Part shown: positions 8,459 through 19,621 of the stretch, piece by piece | Position numbering within the stretch: position 1 is the stretch's first letter | How the letters are laid out: each line of letters opens with the position of its first letter | From: Ga0077527 sp021300125 | Lineage (GTDB): Bacteria; Pseudomonadota; Gammaproteobacteria; Burkholderiales; SG8-41 | Direction: 5' to 3' | Assembly (NCBI GenBank): GCA_046339595.1 | Contig: JBKDUF010000079.1 | Span: 1-64,000 of the forward strand | DNA: 64,000 nucleotides | The notes under the pieces: generated by a model | The model's database searches: none | What the model saw: only the letters and a program-made list of their open reading frames with translations | Told to the model about the DNA's origin: nothing | Position numbers and translations under genes: made by a program

Positions 8459-8545
8459 GGGGTTGACTGCGCCACTCCAGCTCATGCCACTGCAAACGCA
8501 GGCTGCGCGGCTTCGGGGTCAGGGTCTGCGTGATAAATTCGCGGG

Positions 8546-8843
8546 ATGGATGATTTGGTACTCCGCGGCATGGCCCCATGGCCTAATGTGCCGGCACGCC
8601 GCGGACTCGTTAACCGAAGGTCAGCTCGCGGGCAGCGGCGCACAACCGCCGGCAGCAGGAGAGCGCGCTGAATGGATGAGCTGGTACTTCGCGGCATGGC
8701 CCAGTGGCCCGATGCGCCGGCGCGCCGCGGACTCGTTAACCGAAGGTCAGCTCGCGGGCAGCGGCGCAGAACCGCCGGCAGCAGGAGGGCGGGCTGAATG
8801 GATGAGCTGGTACTCCGCGGCATGGCCAAGTGGCCCAATGTGC
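8546..8843 (+). repeat. 126-bp tandem duplication of a gene start (2.4 copies)
   Basis: Units at 8546-8671 and 8672-8797 are followed by a partial third copy at 8798-8843, which is the true start of the next gene. Each unit begins with the gene's first 16-17 codons (M-D-D/E-L-V-L-R-G-M-A...), then about 75 bp unrelated to the gene. It ends in TGA immediately followed by the ATG of the next unit. Units 1 and 2 therefore read as 41-codon Arg-rich mini-frames. The unit tail contains AGGAG upstream of each following ATG. Units differ at only a handful of positions. Confidence 0.9.
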
Positions 8844-9400
8844 CGGCGGTCTTCGGCTGGCTGTCACTGTCGCGCCGCGGCGACTGGCTGCTCAAGGGCG
8901 AGCCGGTGCACAACCCCGGCATTCGCGAATTCTTTGGCCGCAACTACGGCTGCGATGACCTGGGCCGCTGGTTCGTGCAGAACGGCCCGCAACGGGTCTA
9001 TGTGCTGCTCGACTACACACCCTGGGTGGTGCGCAGCGGCGGCACGGCCGCCGCGCCTTTCCATACCCACACCGGCCAGGCCATCCACACGATCCGCGGC
9101 GCCTACCTCGACGAGGTCGGTGCACTGCTGCTCGACACTGAACTCGGGCCGGGCCTGGTGCATGACCGCGATCTCGATGGACTGGTCCACCTGCTCTGCG
9201 ATGCACGCGGCAAGCCGCCATCCACTGCGGCACTGAACGACGCGCTGGAACAGCTGCAGGCCGGAAAAACCGCGGACCTGAGCCTGCTCACCGCGCAAGG
9301 GCTGGTCGAAGTCGCGCCGTTGCGCTCTGTGGAGGCACCGGCCCGGTTCGGCTATGTCCGGCAGCCGCGCCAGCCTGCCGGCGAAGCCGAATGTCATTAA
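8798..9400 (+). CDS. Conserved protein of unknown function (DUF2946/DUF2944-like)
   Basis: A 200-residue protein starting MDELVLRGMAKWPNVP, followed by a conserved block around FFGRNYGCDDLGRWFVQNGPQRVYV and DYTPWV. It resembles a proteobacterial family that I believe is catalogued as DUF2946 or DUF2944; the exact number is uncertain. No catalytic motif, signal peptide or membrane span is visible. The ribosome site AGGAGG lies inside the preceding tandem repeat. The gene is 19 bp upstream of ltaE in the same orientation, so they are likely co-transcribed. The direct upstream duplications of its start are described separately. Confidence 0.7.
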   Translation: MDELVLRGMAKWPNVPAVFGWLSLSRRGDWLLKGEPVHNPGIREFFGRNYGCDDLGRWFVQNGPQRVYVLLDYTPWVVRSGGTAAAPFHTHTGQAIHTIRGAYLDEVGALLLDTELGPGLVHDRDLDGLVHLLCDARGKPPSTAALNDALEQLQAGKTADLSLLTAQGLVEVAPLRSVEAPARFGYVRQPRQPAGEAECH

Positions 9401-9419
9401 CCCGAAACGGAAGTCCGCG

Positions 9420-10463
9420 ATGAACGAACTGATTGACCTGCGCACCGACACCGTGACCCGCCCGACGCCGGAAATGCTGGCCGCGATTCAATGCGCCTCC
9501 CAGGGTGACGATTCGCGCGACGGTGATGCCACGGTGCAGCGGCTGGAAGCGCTGGCCGCGCAACGCACCGGCAAGGAGGCCGGGCTCTACATGCCCAGCG
9601 GCACCATGACCAACCTGGTGGCGGTGCTCGCGCACACTTCCCGCGCCGGCGAAGTGCTGCTTGAGCGCGGCGCGCACATGCTCAACACCGAACTCGGCGG
9701 ACTCGCGGCAGTCGCCGGGGTGTTCTACAAGGCGATTCCCGGCACGCGCGGCGCGATGGATGAGGCGCTGCTCGCCGAGTCGATCCGGCCGATGACGCGC
9801 AACAACTTCGGCACCGCGCTGGTCTGCATGGAAACCACCCATAACGGCGCCGGCGGCGCGGTGCTGCCGCTGGTCCACATGCAGCGCGTGCATGTGCTGG
9901 CGCGGGAGCATGGCGTGCCGGTGCACACTGACGGCGCGCGGCTGTTCAACGCGGCGGCGGCACTCGGTGTCAGCGTGGCCGAGATCGCCCGTCACACCGA
10001 CTCGGTGTGCTTCTGCGTATCCAAAGGCCTCTCCGCGCCGGTTGGCTCGGTGCTGTGCGGGCCGAAACCTTTCATCGAACGGGCGCGGGCCTTCCGCCGC
10101 ATGGTCGGCGGCAACATGCGCCAGGCCGGCCTGATCGCGGCCGCGGGCATTGTCGCCATCGAAACCATGGCGCAGCGGTTGCCGGAAGACCATCGCCGCG
10201 CGCGCGCGCTGGCCGAGGGTTTACACGCCAGTGATGCGCGGCTCGCAGATCCGGCGATGGTGGAAACCAACATCGTGCGCGTCAGTGTCGCGCACAGCGG
10301 CCGCAGCGCGGCACAGTGGTCCGATGCATTTCGCGAGAAAGGAATTGCAGTGAGTCCGGCCGATCCGCGTTCGCTGCGTTTTGTCACGCATCGGCATATT
10401 GGAGACGCCGAAGTCTCGCAGGCCATCAAGGCCTGTGCCGAAGTCTGCGCGGATTCACGCTGA
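9420..10463 (+). CDS. ltaE: Low-specificity L-threonine aldolase
   Basis: A 347-residue PLP enzyme that splits L-threonine or L-allo-threonine into glycine and acetaldehyde. The N-terminal IDLRTDTVTRPTPEM is the family hallmark. GDDSRDGDATV, LYMPSGTMTNLVA, and HTDGARLFNAA follow, and the PLP lysine lies in CFCVSKGLSAPVGS. The ATG at 9420 is taken as start because the IDLRTDTVT block begins four residues later, as in homologues. Length is normal. Confidence 0.93.
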   Translation: MNELIDLRTDTVTRPTPEMLAAIQCASQGDDSRDGDATVQRLEALAAQRTGKEAGLYMPSGTMTNLVAVLAHTSRAGEVLLERGAHMLNTELGGLAAVAGVFYKAIPGTRGAMDEALLAESIRPMTRNNFGTALVCMETTHNGAGGAVLPLVHMQRVHVLAREHGVPVHTDGARLFNAAAALGVSVAEIARHTDSVCFCVSKGLSAPVGSVLCGPKPFIERARAFRRMVGGNMRQAGLIAAAGIVAIETMAQRLPEDHRRARALAEGLHASDARLADPAMVETNIVRVSVAHSGRSAAQWSDAFREKGIAVSPADPRSLRFVTHRHIGDAEVSQAIKACAEVCADSR

Positions 10464-10572
10464 TACGGACCGCGGCGCGACCGGCGCCGCGAGGCCGGAT
10501 TGCCCCGCCCGGGCTGCCTGAATTAGCCCTGACGCCAGGCTGAGAATATTTAACAAACTTGTATAGGCCATT

Positions 10573-10603
10573 GATTTTTAAGGGTTTTTATCCCTAAAAA
10601 ATC
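10573..10603. repeat. AT-rich inverted repeat / possible terminator
   Basis: GATTTTTAAGGG (10573-10584), 7-nt loop, CCCTAAAAAATC (10592-10603); one mismatch in 12. It lies 110 bp after ltaE and 132 bp beyond the end of the convergent histone-like gene. It could terminate either or bind a regulator. Nothing else is recognisable in 10464-10735. Confidence 0.6.
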
Positions 10604-10735
10604 ATATGGACAAGGCAGCCGCCTTGTCCGCCCGGAACAGATTGGGTATCTTTGCCTTCCTGCTGTTACGGTCCGGTTCGGGCCTCCAGGCGGATCCGGT
10701 TACTCCCGTTTCAGTTCCGCCTTGAAGCCAGCGAG

Positions 10736-11053
10736 TCAGGGTTTGTTTCCCATCGGGAACGGCCAGGCTCCGGGAATCGCGATCGGACGGACAGCCGCCA
10801 GAGCGGGTGCCGCAGTCTTGGGTGCCGGTTTTTTGGGGGCCGGCCGTTTTGCCGCAGCAGGCTTTTTCTTGACTGCTTTTTTCACAGCCGGCTTTTTAGC
10901 CGGCTTTTTTTTGGCCGCCTTGCGGCCCGCCGGTTTTGCCGCGGTCTTGCGCAGTGCCTTTTTCGCGGCTTTCTTTTTCGGCGCGGTCTTTTTCAAGGCG
11001 ACCTTTTTCTTCGCGGTTTTCTTCTTCGCAGCCTTTTTCTTCGCCTTAGCCAT
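10736..11053 (-). CDS. Lysine/alanine-rich histone H1-like DNA-binding protein
   Basis: A 105-residue protein composed almost entirely of Lys-Ala repeats (MAKAKKKAAKKKTAKKK, then KKxAxK units) up to residue 80, followed by a hydrophobic IAIPGAWPFPMGNKP tail. This is the composition of bacterial H1-like proteins (AlgP or Hc1 type C-terminal domains), which coat DNA non-specifically. GGGAGG precedes the ATG at 11051-11053. A longer frame upstream is not supported by composition. Sequence of this type evolves by repeat slippage, so orthology cannot be inferred. Confidence 0.82.
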   Translation of the reverse strand: MAKAKKKAAKKKTAKKKVALKKTAPKKKAAKKALRKTAAKPAGRKAAKKKPAKKPAVKKAVKKKPAAAKRPAPKKPAPKTAAPALAAVRPIAIPGAWPFPMGNKP

Positions 11054-11108
11054 GCTGGCCTCCCGTGGATTCAGTGGTGGATGACTCAAACCTGCCGGTG
11101 CTTGGTGC

Positions 11109-11414
11109 TCATTGCAGCACGGCACCCGCCTTGTAGGCAAGATTGCGGTAAAGCATGTCCGGATCGATGCGCACCCCGCCGCTCCAGGTCAGCAGGTTGG
11201 ACACCGGATCAAAAGCCACGCGGCTGAACAGCGCTGCGTCGGTGAGTACTGCCAGCGCGGTTTCCTCGACCAGGTCACCCAGATAGACGTGTCCCTCAAG
11301 CCCGTCGTCAAAGCGCAGCCACAGTGTGCAATTGTCCTCGGTCCTGAGCTCGGTGACGGTATGCAGGTGCGGCCTGCGGCTGCGGTAACGCCTGACCTTC
11401 AGACTGAGTGCCAA
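11109..11414 (-). CDS. DUF2442 domain protein
   Basis: A 101-residue protein. It matches the short DUF2442 fold in its C-terminal 75 residues: a beta strand with LRTEDNCTLWLRFDDGLEGHVYLGDL, then FSRVAFDPVSNLLTWSGGVRIDPDMLY. The domain occurs widely next to DUF4160 proteins and in some toxin-antitoxin-like loci, but no partner is seen here. Function unknown. It lies 55 bp upstream of the histone-like gene on the same strand. Confidence 0.78.
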   Translation of the reverse strand: MALSLKVRRYRSRRPHLHTVTELRTEDNCTLWLRFDDGLEGHVYLGDLVEETALAVLTDAALFSRVAFDPVSNLLTWSGGVRIDPDMLYRNLAYKAGAVLQ

Positions 11415-11601
11415 GGGCTGTTCCCTCTATCGTGGGTTTGGAGACTGTACGAAACGAAGCCGGCAGCGCCCCCCCTGCGGCATATGGCGCAGGGCAAAGC
11501 GCCGCCGGCCACGAGGCTGGAGCTGGCGACTCCGGCGCTGGACGCCGGAGTCCGGGCTTTGGTGAAAAACTTCCGTTTTGTTCTCCCCGGCCAGGATCAT
11601 G

Positions 11602-12711
11602 TCACTCCCAGGACAGCGCGCCGCCGGTCTGGTACTCGATGACGCGGGTCTCGAAGAAATTGCGCTCTTTCTTCAGATCGATCATTTCCGCCATCCACGG
11701 GAAGGGGTTGGTCGCCCCCTCGAACAGCACATCGAGGCCGATCTGCTGCGCGCGCCGGTTGGCGATGAAGCGCAGGTACTCCTTGAACATGCCGGCATTC
11801 AGGCCGAGCACGCCGCGCGGCATGGTGTCCTCGGCGTAGCGGTATTCGAGGTCGACACCCTTGCGGAACAGCACCTTCAGCTCCTCGCGGAACTCGGCGG
11901 TCCACAGGTGCGGGTTTTCCATCTTGATGGTGTTGATCAGGTCGATGCCGAAATTGCAGTGCATCGACTCGTCGCGCAGGATGTACTGGTACTGCTCGGC
12001 GGCACCGGTCATCTTGTTCTGGCGGCCCAGCGCGAGGATCTGCGTGAAGCCGACGTAGAAGAACAGGCCTTCCATCAGGCAGGCAAACACGATCAGGCTT
12101 TTGAGCAGCTTCTGGTCGTTCTCGGGCGTGCCGGTCTTGAACGAGGGATCGGTCAATACGTCGATGAACGGGATCAGGAATTCGTCCTTGTCGCGGATCG
12201 ACGAAACCTCGTGATAGGCGTTGAAGATCTCGCCTTCATTGAGGCCCAGGCTCTCGACGATGTACTGGTAGGCGTGGGTATGGATCGCCTCCTCAAACGC
12301 CTGGCGCAGCAGGTACTGGCGGCACTCCGGCGCGGTGATGTGGCGGTAGGTGCCGAGCACGATGTTGTTCGCCGCGAGCGAATCAGCCGTGACGAAAAAG
12401 CCGAGATTGCGCTTGACGATGCGGCGCTCGTCTTCGGTCAGGCCGTTGGGGTCCTTCCACAGGGCGATGTCGCGGCTCATCTGGATTTCCTGCGGCATCC
12501 AGTGATTGGCGCAGGCAGACAGGTACTTGTCCCAGGCCCACTTGTACTTGAACGGCACCAGCTGGTTGACGTCAGTCTGGCCGTTGATCACCCGCTTGTC
12601 GGCGATGTTGACGCGGCGGGCTTCGGCCTCGCCATCGTCCCGCGCCTGGACTGCCGGGGCCTGCTTGAGCAGGCCGGCACCGGAGGGCACGGAATCTTCG
12701 AATTGCAGCAT
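11602..12711 (-). CDS. nrdB: Class I ribonucleotide reductase, small (radical) subunit
   Basis: A 369-residue di-metal protein that generates the radical used by NrdA. Metal/radical residues can be placed by motif: Asp110 in LGFFVTADSLAANN, Glu141 and His144 in FEEAIHTHAYQY, and the radical Tyr148 in the same block. The wording around these sites resembles the chlamydial (class Ic) branch, but that branch has Glu and Phe at the Asp110 and Tyr148 positions. Chemistry is therefore predicted to be class Ia-like. A strong AAAGGAGA site precedes the ATG. The gene lies 154 bp after nrdA. Confidence 0.94.
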   Translation of the reverse strand: MLQFEDSVPSGAGLLKQAPAVQARDDGEAEARRVNIADKRVINGQTDVNQLVPFKYKWAWDKYLSACANHWMPQEIQMSRDIALWKDPNGLTEDERRIVKRNLGFFVTADSLAANNIVLGTYRHITAPECRQYLLRQAFEEAIHTHAYQYIVESLGLNEGEIFNAYHEVSSIRDKDEFLIPFIDVLTDPSFKTGTPENDQKLLKSLIVFACLMEGLFFYVGFTQILALGRQNKMTGAAEQYQYILRDESMHCNFGIDLINTIKMENPHLWTAEFREELKVLFRKGVDLEYRYAEDTMPRGVLGLNAGMFKEYLRFIANRRAQQIGLDVLFEGATNPFPWMAEMIDLKKERNFFETRVIEYQTGGALSWE

Positions 12712-12865
12712 CTTCAGTCTCCTTTATTGGCGTTGTCGGTGGACACTTGTTCGGGCGGACGGCGGGTCTTGATCGTTATTGACAGTGACCCTGCCTTGCG
12801 CCCTTCATGCAACCTACAACAACAGAACTTGAACGTTTCCCTGATTCAGCCTTCTTCAGCCGCGC

Positions 12866-15724
<2,859 letters not shown>

Positions 15725-15790
15725 GCGTGACTCCTTGATATTTTTGGCTTTTTTTGCATGTCCGGAGTCCGGAGGGCTCCGGGCGCCTTA

Positions 15791-15837
15791 CCACAACATC
15801 TTGTGGTTGAAGCGCTGGTAGCAGCAAATTCTAGTAG
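15791..15837 (-). promoter_or_regulatory. Tandem NrdR-type operator boxes
   Basis: A perfect 16-bp palindrome CCACAACATCTTGTGG (15791-15806) is followed exactly 31 bp away by a degenerate copy CAGCAAATTCTAGTAG (15822-15837; 10 of 16 identical). Paired boxes about three helical turns apart are the known arrangement for the repressor NrdR. The second box covers the -10 element of the nrdA promoter. Confidence 0.75.
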
Positions 15838-15856
15838 TCCGATTTTGAATCTGCAA
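15828..15856 (-). promoter_or_regulatory. Sigma-70 promoter of nrdAB
   Basis: On the minus strand, -35 TTGCAG (15851-15856), 17-bp spacer, -10 TAGAAT (15828-15833). The start of transcription would fall near 15820, placing the perfect NrdR box just downstream of it. The remaining gap to ampD (15857-16033) shows no gene. Confidence 0.75.
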
Positions 15857-16033
15857 TAACTTTTGAAGCTTTTTTTAAAAGTTCCCGGGAAACCGCAGAA
15901 AGAGGCTTTAAGCGCCGGATTTGATGCACATTTTTTGTGCACTCCAGGCGCTTTAACGGGCCTTGCCAGGCCCCAAGACACGGTCGCGCCCAGGGTCATT
16001 CAAAGTTTGCGGAACAGCGGCCGGGCGCCGGAC

Positions 16034-16573
16034 TCAGCCGGTCAGTCCGCGGCGAAAGCGCGTCCAGTCGAATGCCGAACCAGGATCGGTCTTGCGTCCC
16101 GGGGCAATGTCGGCATGGCCGACGGTTTCGAGGATCGGGTAGCGCTGATGGAGGGTTCGCGCCAGCGCGATCAATTGTTCATATTGTGGATCAGCATAGG
16201 GCTGATCGTCGGTACCCTCGAGCTCGATACCCAGGGAGAAGTCGTTGCAGCGTTCCCGGCCGCGCCATTGCGACTGGCCGGCATGCCAGGCACGCAGGGC
16301 ACAAGGCACGAACTGGATGATCTCGCCATCACGGCGCAGGAAAAAATGCGCCGATACCCGCAGGCCCGCGATGGTGGCGAAATAAGGATGCGCTGCGGGA
16401 TCGAGCCGGTTGAGAAACAGGTCGCCCACGGCATCGCCGCCGAATTGCCCCGGCGGCAGGCTGATGTTGTGGATGACCAGCAGCTCCACCGCCACACCCG
16501 GCGGACGGCTGTCGCAGTTGGGCGAGGGACAATGGCGCGCCGCGTCAAGCAGGCCTTCTTCGTTCAGCCGCAT
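16034..16573 (-). CDS. ampD: 1,6-anhydro-N-acetylmuramyl-L-alanine amidase
   Basis: A 179-residue cytoplasmic zinc amidase of the N-acetylmuramoyl-L-alanine amidase type 2 family, which recycles anhydro-muropeptides. Zinc ligands are visible: His in LLVIHNISLPPGQFGG, His and Asp in VGHADIAPGRKTDPG, where the Lys is the catalytic residue. SAHFFLRRDGEIIQFVP and RCNDFSLGIELEG are further family blocks. No signal peptide, as expected for AmpD rather than AmiD. The neighbouring lytic transglycosylases in this window make its substrates. Confidence 0.93.
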   Translation of the reverse strand: MRLNEEGLLDAARHCPSPNCDSRPPGVAVELLVIHNISLPPGQFGGDAVGDLFLNRLDPAAHPYFATIAGLRVSAHFFLRRDGEIIQFVPCALRAWHAGQSQWRGRERCNDFSLGIELEGTDDQPYADPQYEQLIALARTLHQRYPILETVGHADIAPGRKTDPGSAFDWTRFRRGLTG

Positions 16574-16615
16574 GGCTCTACCCGAAAGCAGGCATGACCT
16601 CGCGCCCCGGGACCA

Positions 16616-17968
16616 TCAGGCCTTCGGCTCGAGTTCCTGGCGGATGCCAAGACGCTGGATGCGATAACGCAGGGCGCGGAAGGAAATGCCGAGGACTTTC
16701 GCCGCCGCTGTCTGGTTGTAGCGGGTGCGCTCGAGCGCGTCGAGTATGGCCTTGCGCTCAACGGCCTCCAGCCGCTCCGGCAGCGGCAGGCCCTCGACCT
16801 CGGCGGCTTCTGCGGCAGGCGCGCGTTCGTCGTCGAGCTGCAGGTCATCCACACCGATCTCGCTGCCGGAGGCCAGCGCGAGCGCGCGCTCAAGGATGTT
16901 TTCGAGTTCGCGCACATTGCCCGGAAAATGGTAATCCGCCAGGGCCGCCTCGGCCGCACCCGACAGACGCAACGCGCGCCCCGCTCCGGACTGGCGTTCG
17001 AGAATCGCGCCGGCCAGGCGTGGTATGTCCTCGCGCAACTCGCGCAGCGAAGGCATGCGCAGCTCGATCACGTTGAGCCGGTAATAGAGATCCTGGCGAA
17101 AGGCGCCGCTTTTGACCTCGTCGGCCAGGTGGCGATGGGTCGCGCTGATGATGCGCACATCGACGGGCTCCTCGGCAGTGGTGCCGATCCTGCGCACACG
17201 CTTTTCCTGGATTGCGCGCAGCAGCTTCACCTGCATCGACAACGGCAGTTCGCCGACCTCGTCGAGAAACAGGGTGCCGCCGCTCGCGGCCTGGAAAAAC
17301 CCGTCATGGTCGGCCACGGCCCCGGTGAAGGCGCCCTTGCGATGGCCGAAGAATTCCGACTCCATCAGGTTTTCCGGGATCGCGCCGCAGTTGACCGCGA
17401 CAAAGGGCCCATCCCGGCGGGCACTCTTCTGGTGGATCAACCGCGCCGCCAGCTCCTTGCCGCAGCCGGACTCGCCGCGGATCTGCACCGGGGCCTGGCT
17501 GCGGGCGAGTTTTTCGATCAGCTGGCGGACTGTCTGCAGCGGCGGCGATTCGCCGATCAGCTGTGCGCTGCCATCGCCGGACTGTCCGCGCTCCGGCACC
17601 GCAGGCAGTTTGAGTGCCGAACGCACCAGCGCGCGCAGTTGGTCCAGGGAGACCGGCTTGCCGAGATAGTCGAATGCACCGGCCTTCAGTGCGGCGACGG
17701 CGTTCTCGGCGCTGCCGTGGGCGGTGATTACCGCAACAGGCAGGCTGGGATGGTTGCGGGTGATGTGCTCGACCACAGCAAGGCCATCGCCGTCGGCAAG
17801 CCGCATGTCGGTGAGGCAAAGCTGGAAACTGTTGCGGCCCAGAAGTTCGAGCGCCTCGCTGACGCTGGAGGCGCAGAAGGGCTCAAGCCCCATCCGGATC
17901 AGCGTCATGCCGAGCAGTTCCCGGATGTCGGCCTCGTCGTCCACCACCAGTACCTGGCCGTTCGCCAA
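16616..17968 (-). CDS. pilR: Sigma-54-dependent response regulator of type IV pilus genes
   Basis: A 450-residue NtrC-family activator. Receiver domain: LVVDDEADIRE with phosphoacceptor Asp in CLTDMRLADGDG (about residue 54). The AAA+ domain shows GESGCGKELAARLIHQ (Walker A), the sigma-54 contact loop GAFTGA and TLFLDEVGELPL. A Fis-type helix-turn-helix closes the protein (YNQTAAAKVLGISFRALRYRIQRLGI). Identification as PilR rests on the adjacent PilS-type kinase and the pilA sigma-54 promoter at 57.5 kb. It starts 52 bp after pilS. Confidence 0.9.
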   Translation of the reverse strand: MANGQVLVVDDEADIRELLGMTLIRMGLEPFCASSVSEALELLGRNSFQLCLTDMRLADGDGLAVVEHITRNHPSLPVAVITAHGSAENAVAALKAGAFDYLGKPVSLDQLRALVRSALKLPAVPERGQSGDGSAQLIGESPPLQTVRQLIEKLARSQAPVQIRGESGCGKELAARLIHQKSARRDGPFVAVNCGAIPENLMESEFFGHRKGAFTGAVADHDGFFQAASGGTLFLDEVGELPLSMQVKLLRAIQEKRVRRIGTTAEEPVDVRIISATHRHLADEVKSGAFRQDLYYRLNVIELRMPSLRELREDIPRLAGAILERQSGAGRALRLSGAAEAALADYHFPGNVRELENILERALALASGSEIGVDDLQLDDERAPAAEAAEVEGLPLPERLEAVERKAILDALERTRYNQTAAAKVLGISFRALRYRIQRLGIRQELEPKA

Positions 17969-18020
17969 TCCGCCCCCCTGTTCCGGTTTGTTGTCTGTTG
18001 CCTGTCCGCCCTGTTGCCGC

Positions 18021-19616
18021 TCAGCCTGCAGCGCAGGTCACGGCAAAACGCGCACCGCCGTTGTCCCCGATGTATTCGAGCAATGCGCCATTGGCCTCGC
18101 AGATTTCACGCGCCAGATGCAGGCCGAGGCCGGTGCCTGCCGGGTCGGTGGTTAAGAACGGCTCGAACAACTGGACACGCGCTTCGGCGGGTATGCCGGG
18201 ACCGTCATCCACCACGTCCAATCTTACCGCATTGCCCCGCGCGGCCCGCATCAACTGCAGGCGGATGCAGCCGGGACGGCGGCTGCAATGGCGCAGCGCG
18301 TTGCGGCACAGATTCCACAGCACCTGGTTGAGGTGGTCGCGGTCGAACAGGATATAGGGGTCGGAGGAAAGCTCGAGCTTGATCTCGCTGCCGGCAAGCC
18401 TTTGGGTTTCGGAAAACTGGGCGACAAAGCCCTCCAGGTAGGGAACGAGTCGGAAACGCTCACGCTCGGCAAGCTCTCCGCGATTGAGCATCTGAACATC
18501 ACTGATCATGCGGTCGAGGCGGCGCACGTTATCTCGGATGATGGTGGTCAATCGCGCCGTGGATGAGTCTGCGCCCTGCTCCTCGCGCAACAGTTCGGCG
18601 GCGTGGCTGATCGCACCCAGCGGATTGCGGATTTCATGGGCGATGTTCGCAGTCAGGCGCCCCAGCGCCGCGAGTTTCATCTGCAGGGCCTCGGCGCGGA
18701 TGCGGGCAAGGTCCTCAAGGAAAATGACCGCACCGGCACCGCGGCGGCGCGCCACCGGCACGAAACGCGCACGCAGGGTGCCGATCTCGAACAGGTTGGG
18801 GCCATCGACCAGCGCGGGATCGCGCAGCCAGCGTTCGAACAAGTCCTGCAGCGCGGGGAGGCGATCCTTGAGGCGGATCACGCCGGCGCCGGCAAGGCCC
18901 TCGACCATGCGCAGCGCTGCCGAATTCGACTGCCTCACCACGCCCTCGCCATCGACGACGATGACCCCCTGCTCCATGTCCTGGATCACCAGCTGGTTGA
19001 CCTGGGCCATGTTGGCCAGATCGACTTCGCGCTGCGCGGCCAGCTGCTCGCTGGCAAGTGTGCGCTTGGCCAGGGTGTGCGCCAGCCAGGCGATCGCGAA
19101 ATAGGCGATCGACAGCAGCCCGGCCTGCACGTACTGGCCACCGCTTTCTGAAAAACGCAGGACTTCATAGGAGTGCTCCAGCAGCACGCCGATGGTGGCG
19201 ATGGCGGCGAAGAACAGTGTCAGCCGTCCGCGCGAAACCAGGCCGGCTGCGGCAAGAGAGGTCAGCAGCAGCAGGCCGAGGCCGCTGGAGAGGCCGCCGC
19301 TTGCATACATCATCACCGTGGTGAAACCGACGTCACCGCCGATCTGCACCGCCAGTTGCAGGTTGAAGCGCTCCTTGCGCCGGATCCAGGCAAACATCGC
19401 CAGCGCGAAGACCAAATAGGCCGAGGCGGCAGCCAGAAACAGACGCATGTCGCGGGAACCGAACTGCAGCGTGTCACCCCAGACGCGCGCTCCGGCGAGC
19501 AGCAGCACCGCGGTTGCGGTGCGATACAGGTTGAACAGCAGCAGCGACCGCCAGTATTGCCCCGGCGGCGCAAAAGCGGGGGTGTCGGACTCGGGCAGCG
19601 GACCGTTCGCGGTCAT
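18021..19616 (-). CDS. pilS: PilS-type sensor histidine kinase
   Basis: A 531-residue membrane kinase. Residues about 25-200 contain around six hydrophobic spans, typical of PilS. A PAS-like region follows (VIQDMEQGVIVVDGEGVV). Then come the H box with phosphorylated His in LTANIAHEIRNPLGAISHAAELL, N box NLCRNALRH, and ATP-binding DVVDDGPGIP and GTGLGLHLAREICEANG. In Pseudomonas the kinase senses pilin in the membrane and controls PilR. The upstream small PP0621-type gene ends only 5 bp before it. Confidence 0.9.
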   Translation of the reverse strand: MTANGPLPESDTPAFAPPGQYWRSLLLFNLYRTATAVLLLAGARVWGDTLQFGSRDMRLFLAAASAYLVFALAMFAWIRRKERFNLQLAVQIGGDVGFTTVMMYASGGLSSGLGLLLLTSLAAAGLVSRGRLTLFFAAIATIGVLLEHSYEVLRFSESGGQYVQAGLLSIAYFAIAWLAHTLAKRTLASEQLAAQREVDLANMAQVNQLVIQDMEQGVIVVDGEGVVRQSNSAALRMVEGLAGAGVIRLKDRLPALQDLFERWLRDPALVDGPNLFEIGTLRARFVPVARRRGAGAVIFLEDLARIRAEALQMKLAALGRLTANIAHEIRNPLGAISHAAELLREEQGADSSTARLTTIIRDNVRRLDRMISDVQMLNRGELAERERFRLVPYLEGFVAQFSETQRLAGSEIKLELSSDPYILFDRDHLNQVLWNLCRNALRHCSRRPGCIRLQLMRAARGNAVRLDVVDDGPGIPAEARVQLFEPFLTTDPAGTGLGLHLAREICEANGALLEYIGDNGGARFAVTCAAG

Positions 19617-19621
19617 GCGGC

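Noticed and set aside
8546..8843. Repeat units as a CRISPR array
   Set aside because: Units are 126 bp with no unique spacers and encode a gene start; no cas genes nearby.
10652..11227. Phe/Arg-rich plus-strand frames opposite the histone-like gene
   Set aside because: They are the complement of AAG/GCC Lys-Ala repeats and have no independent support.
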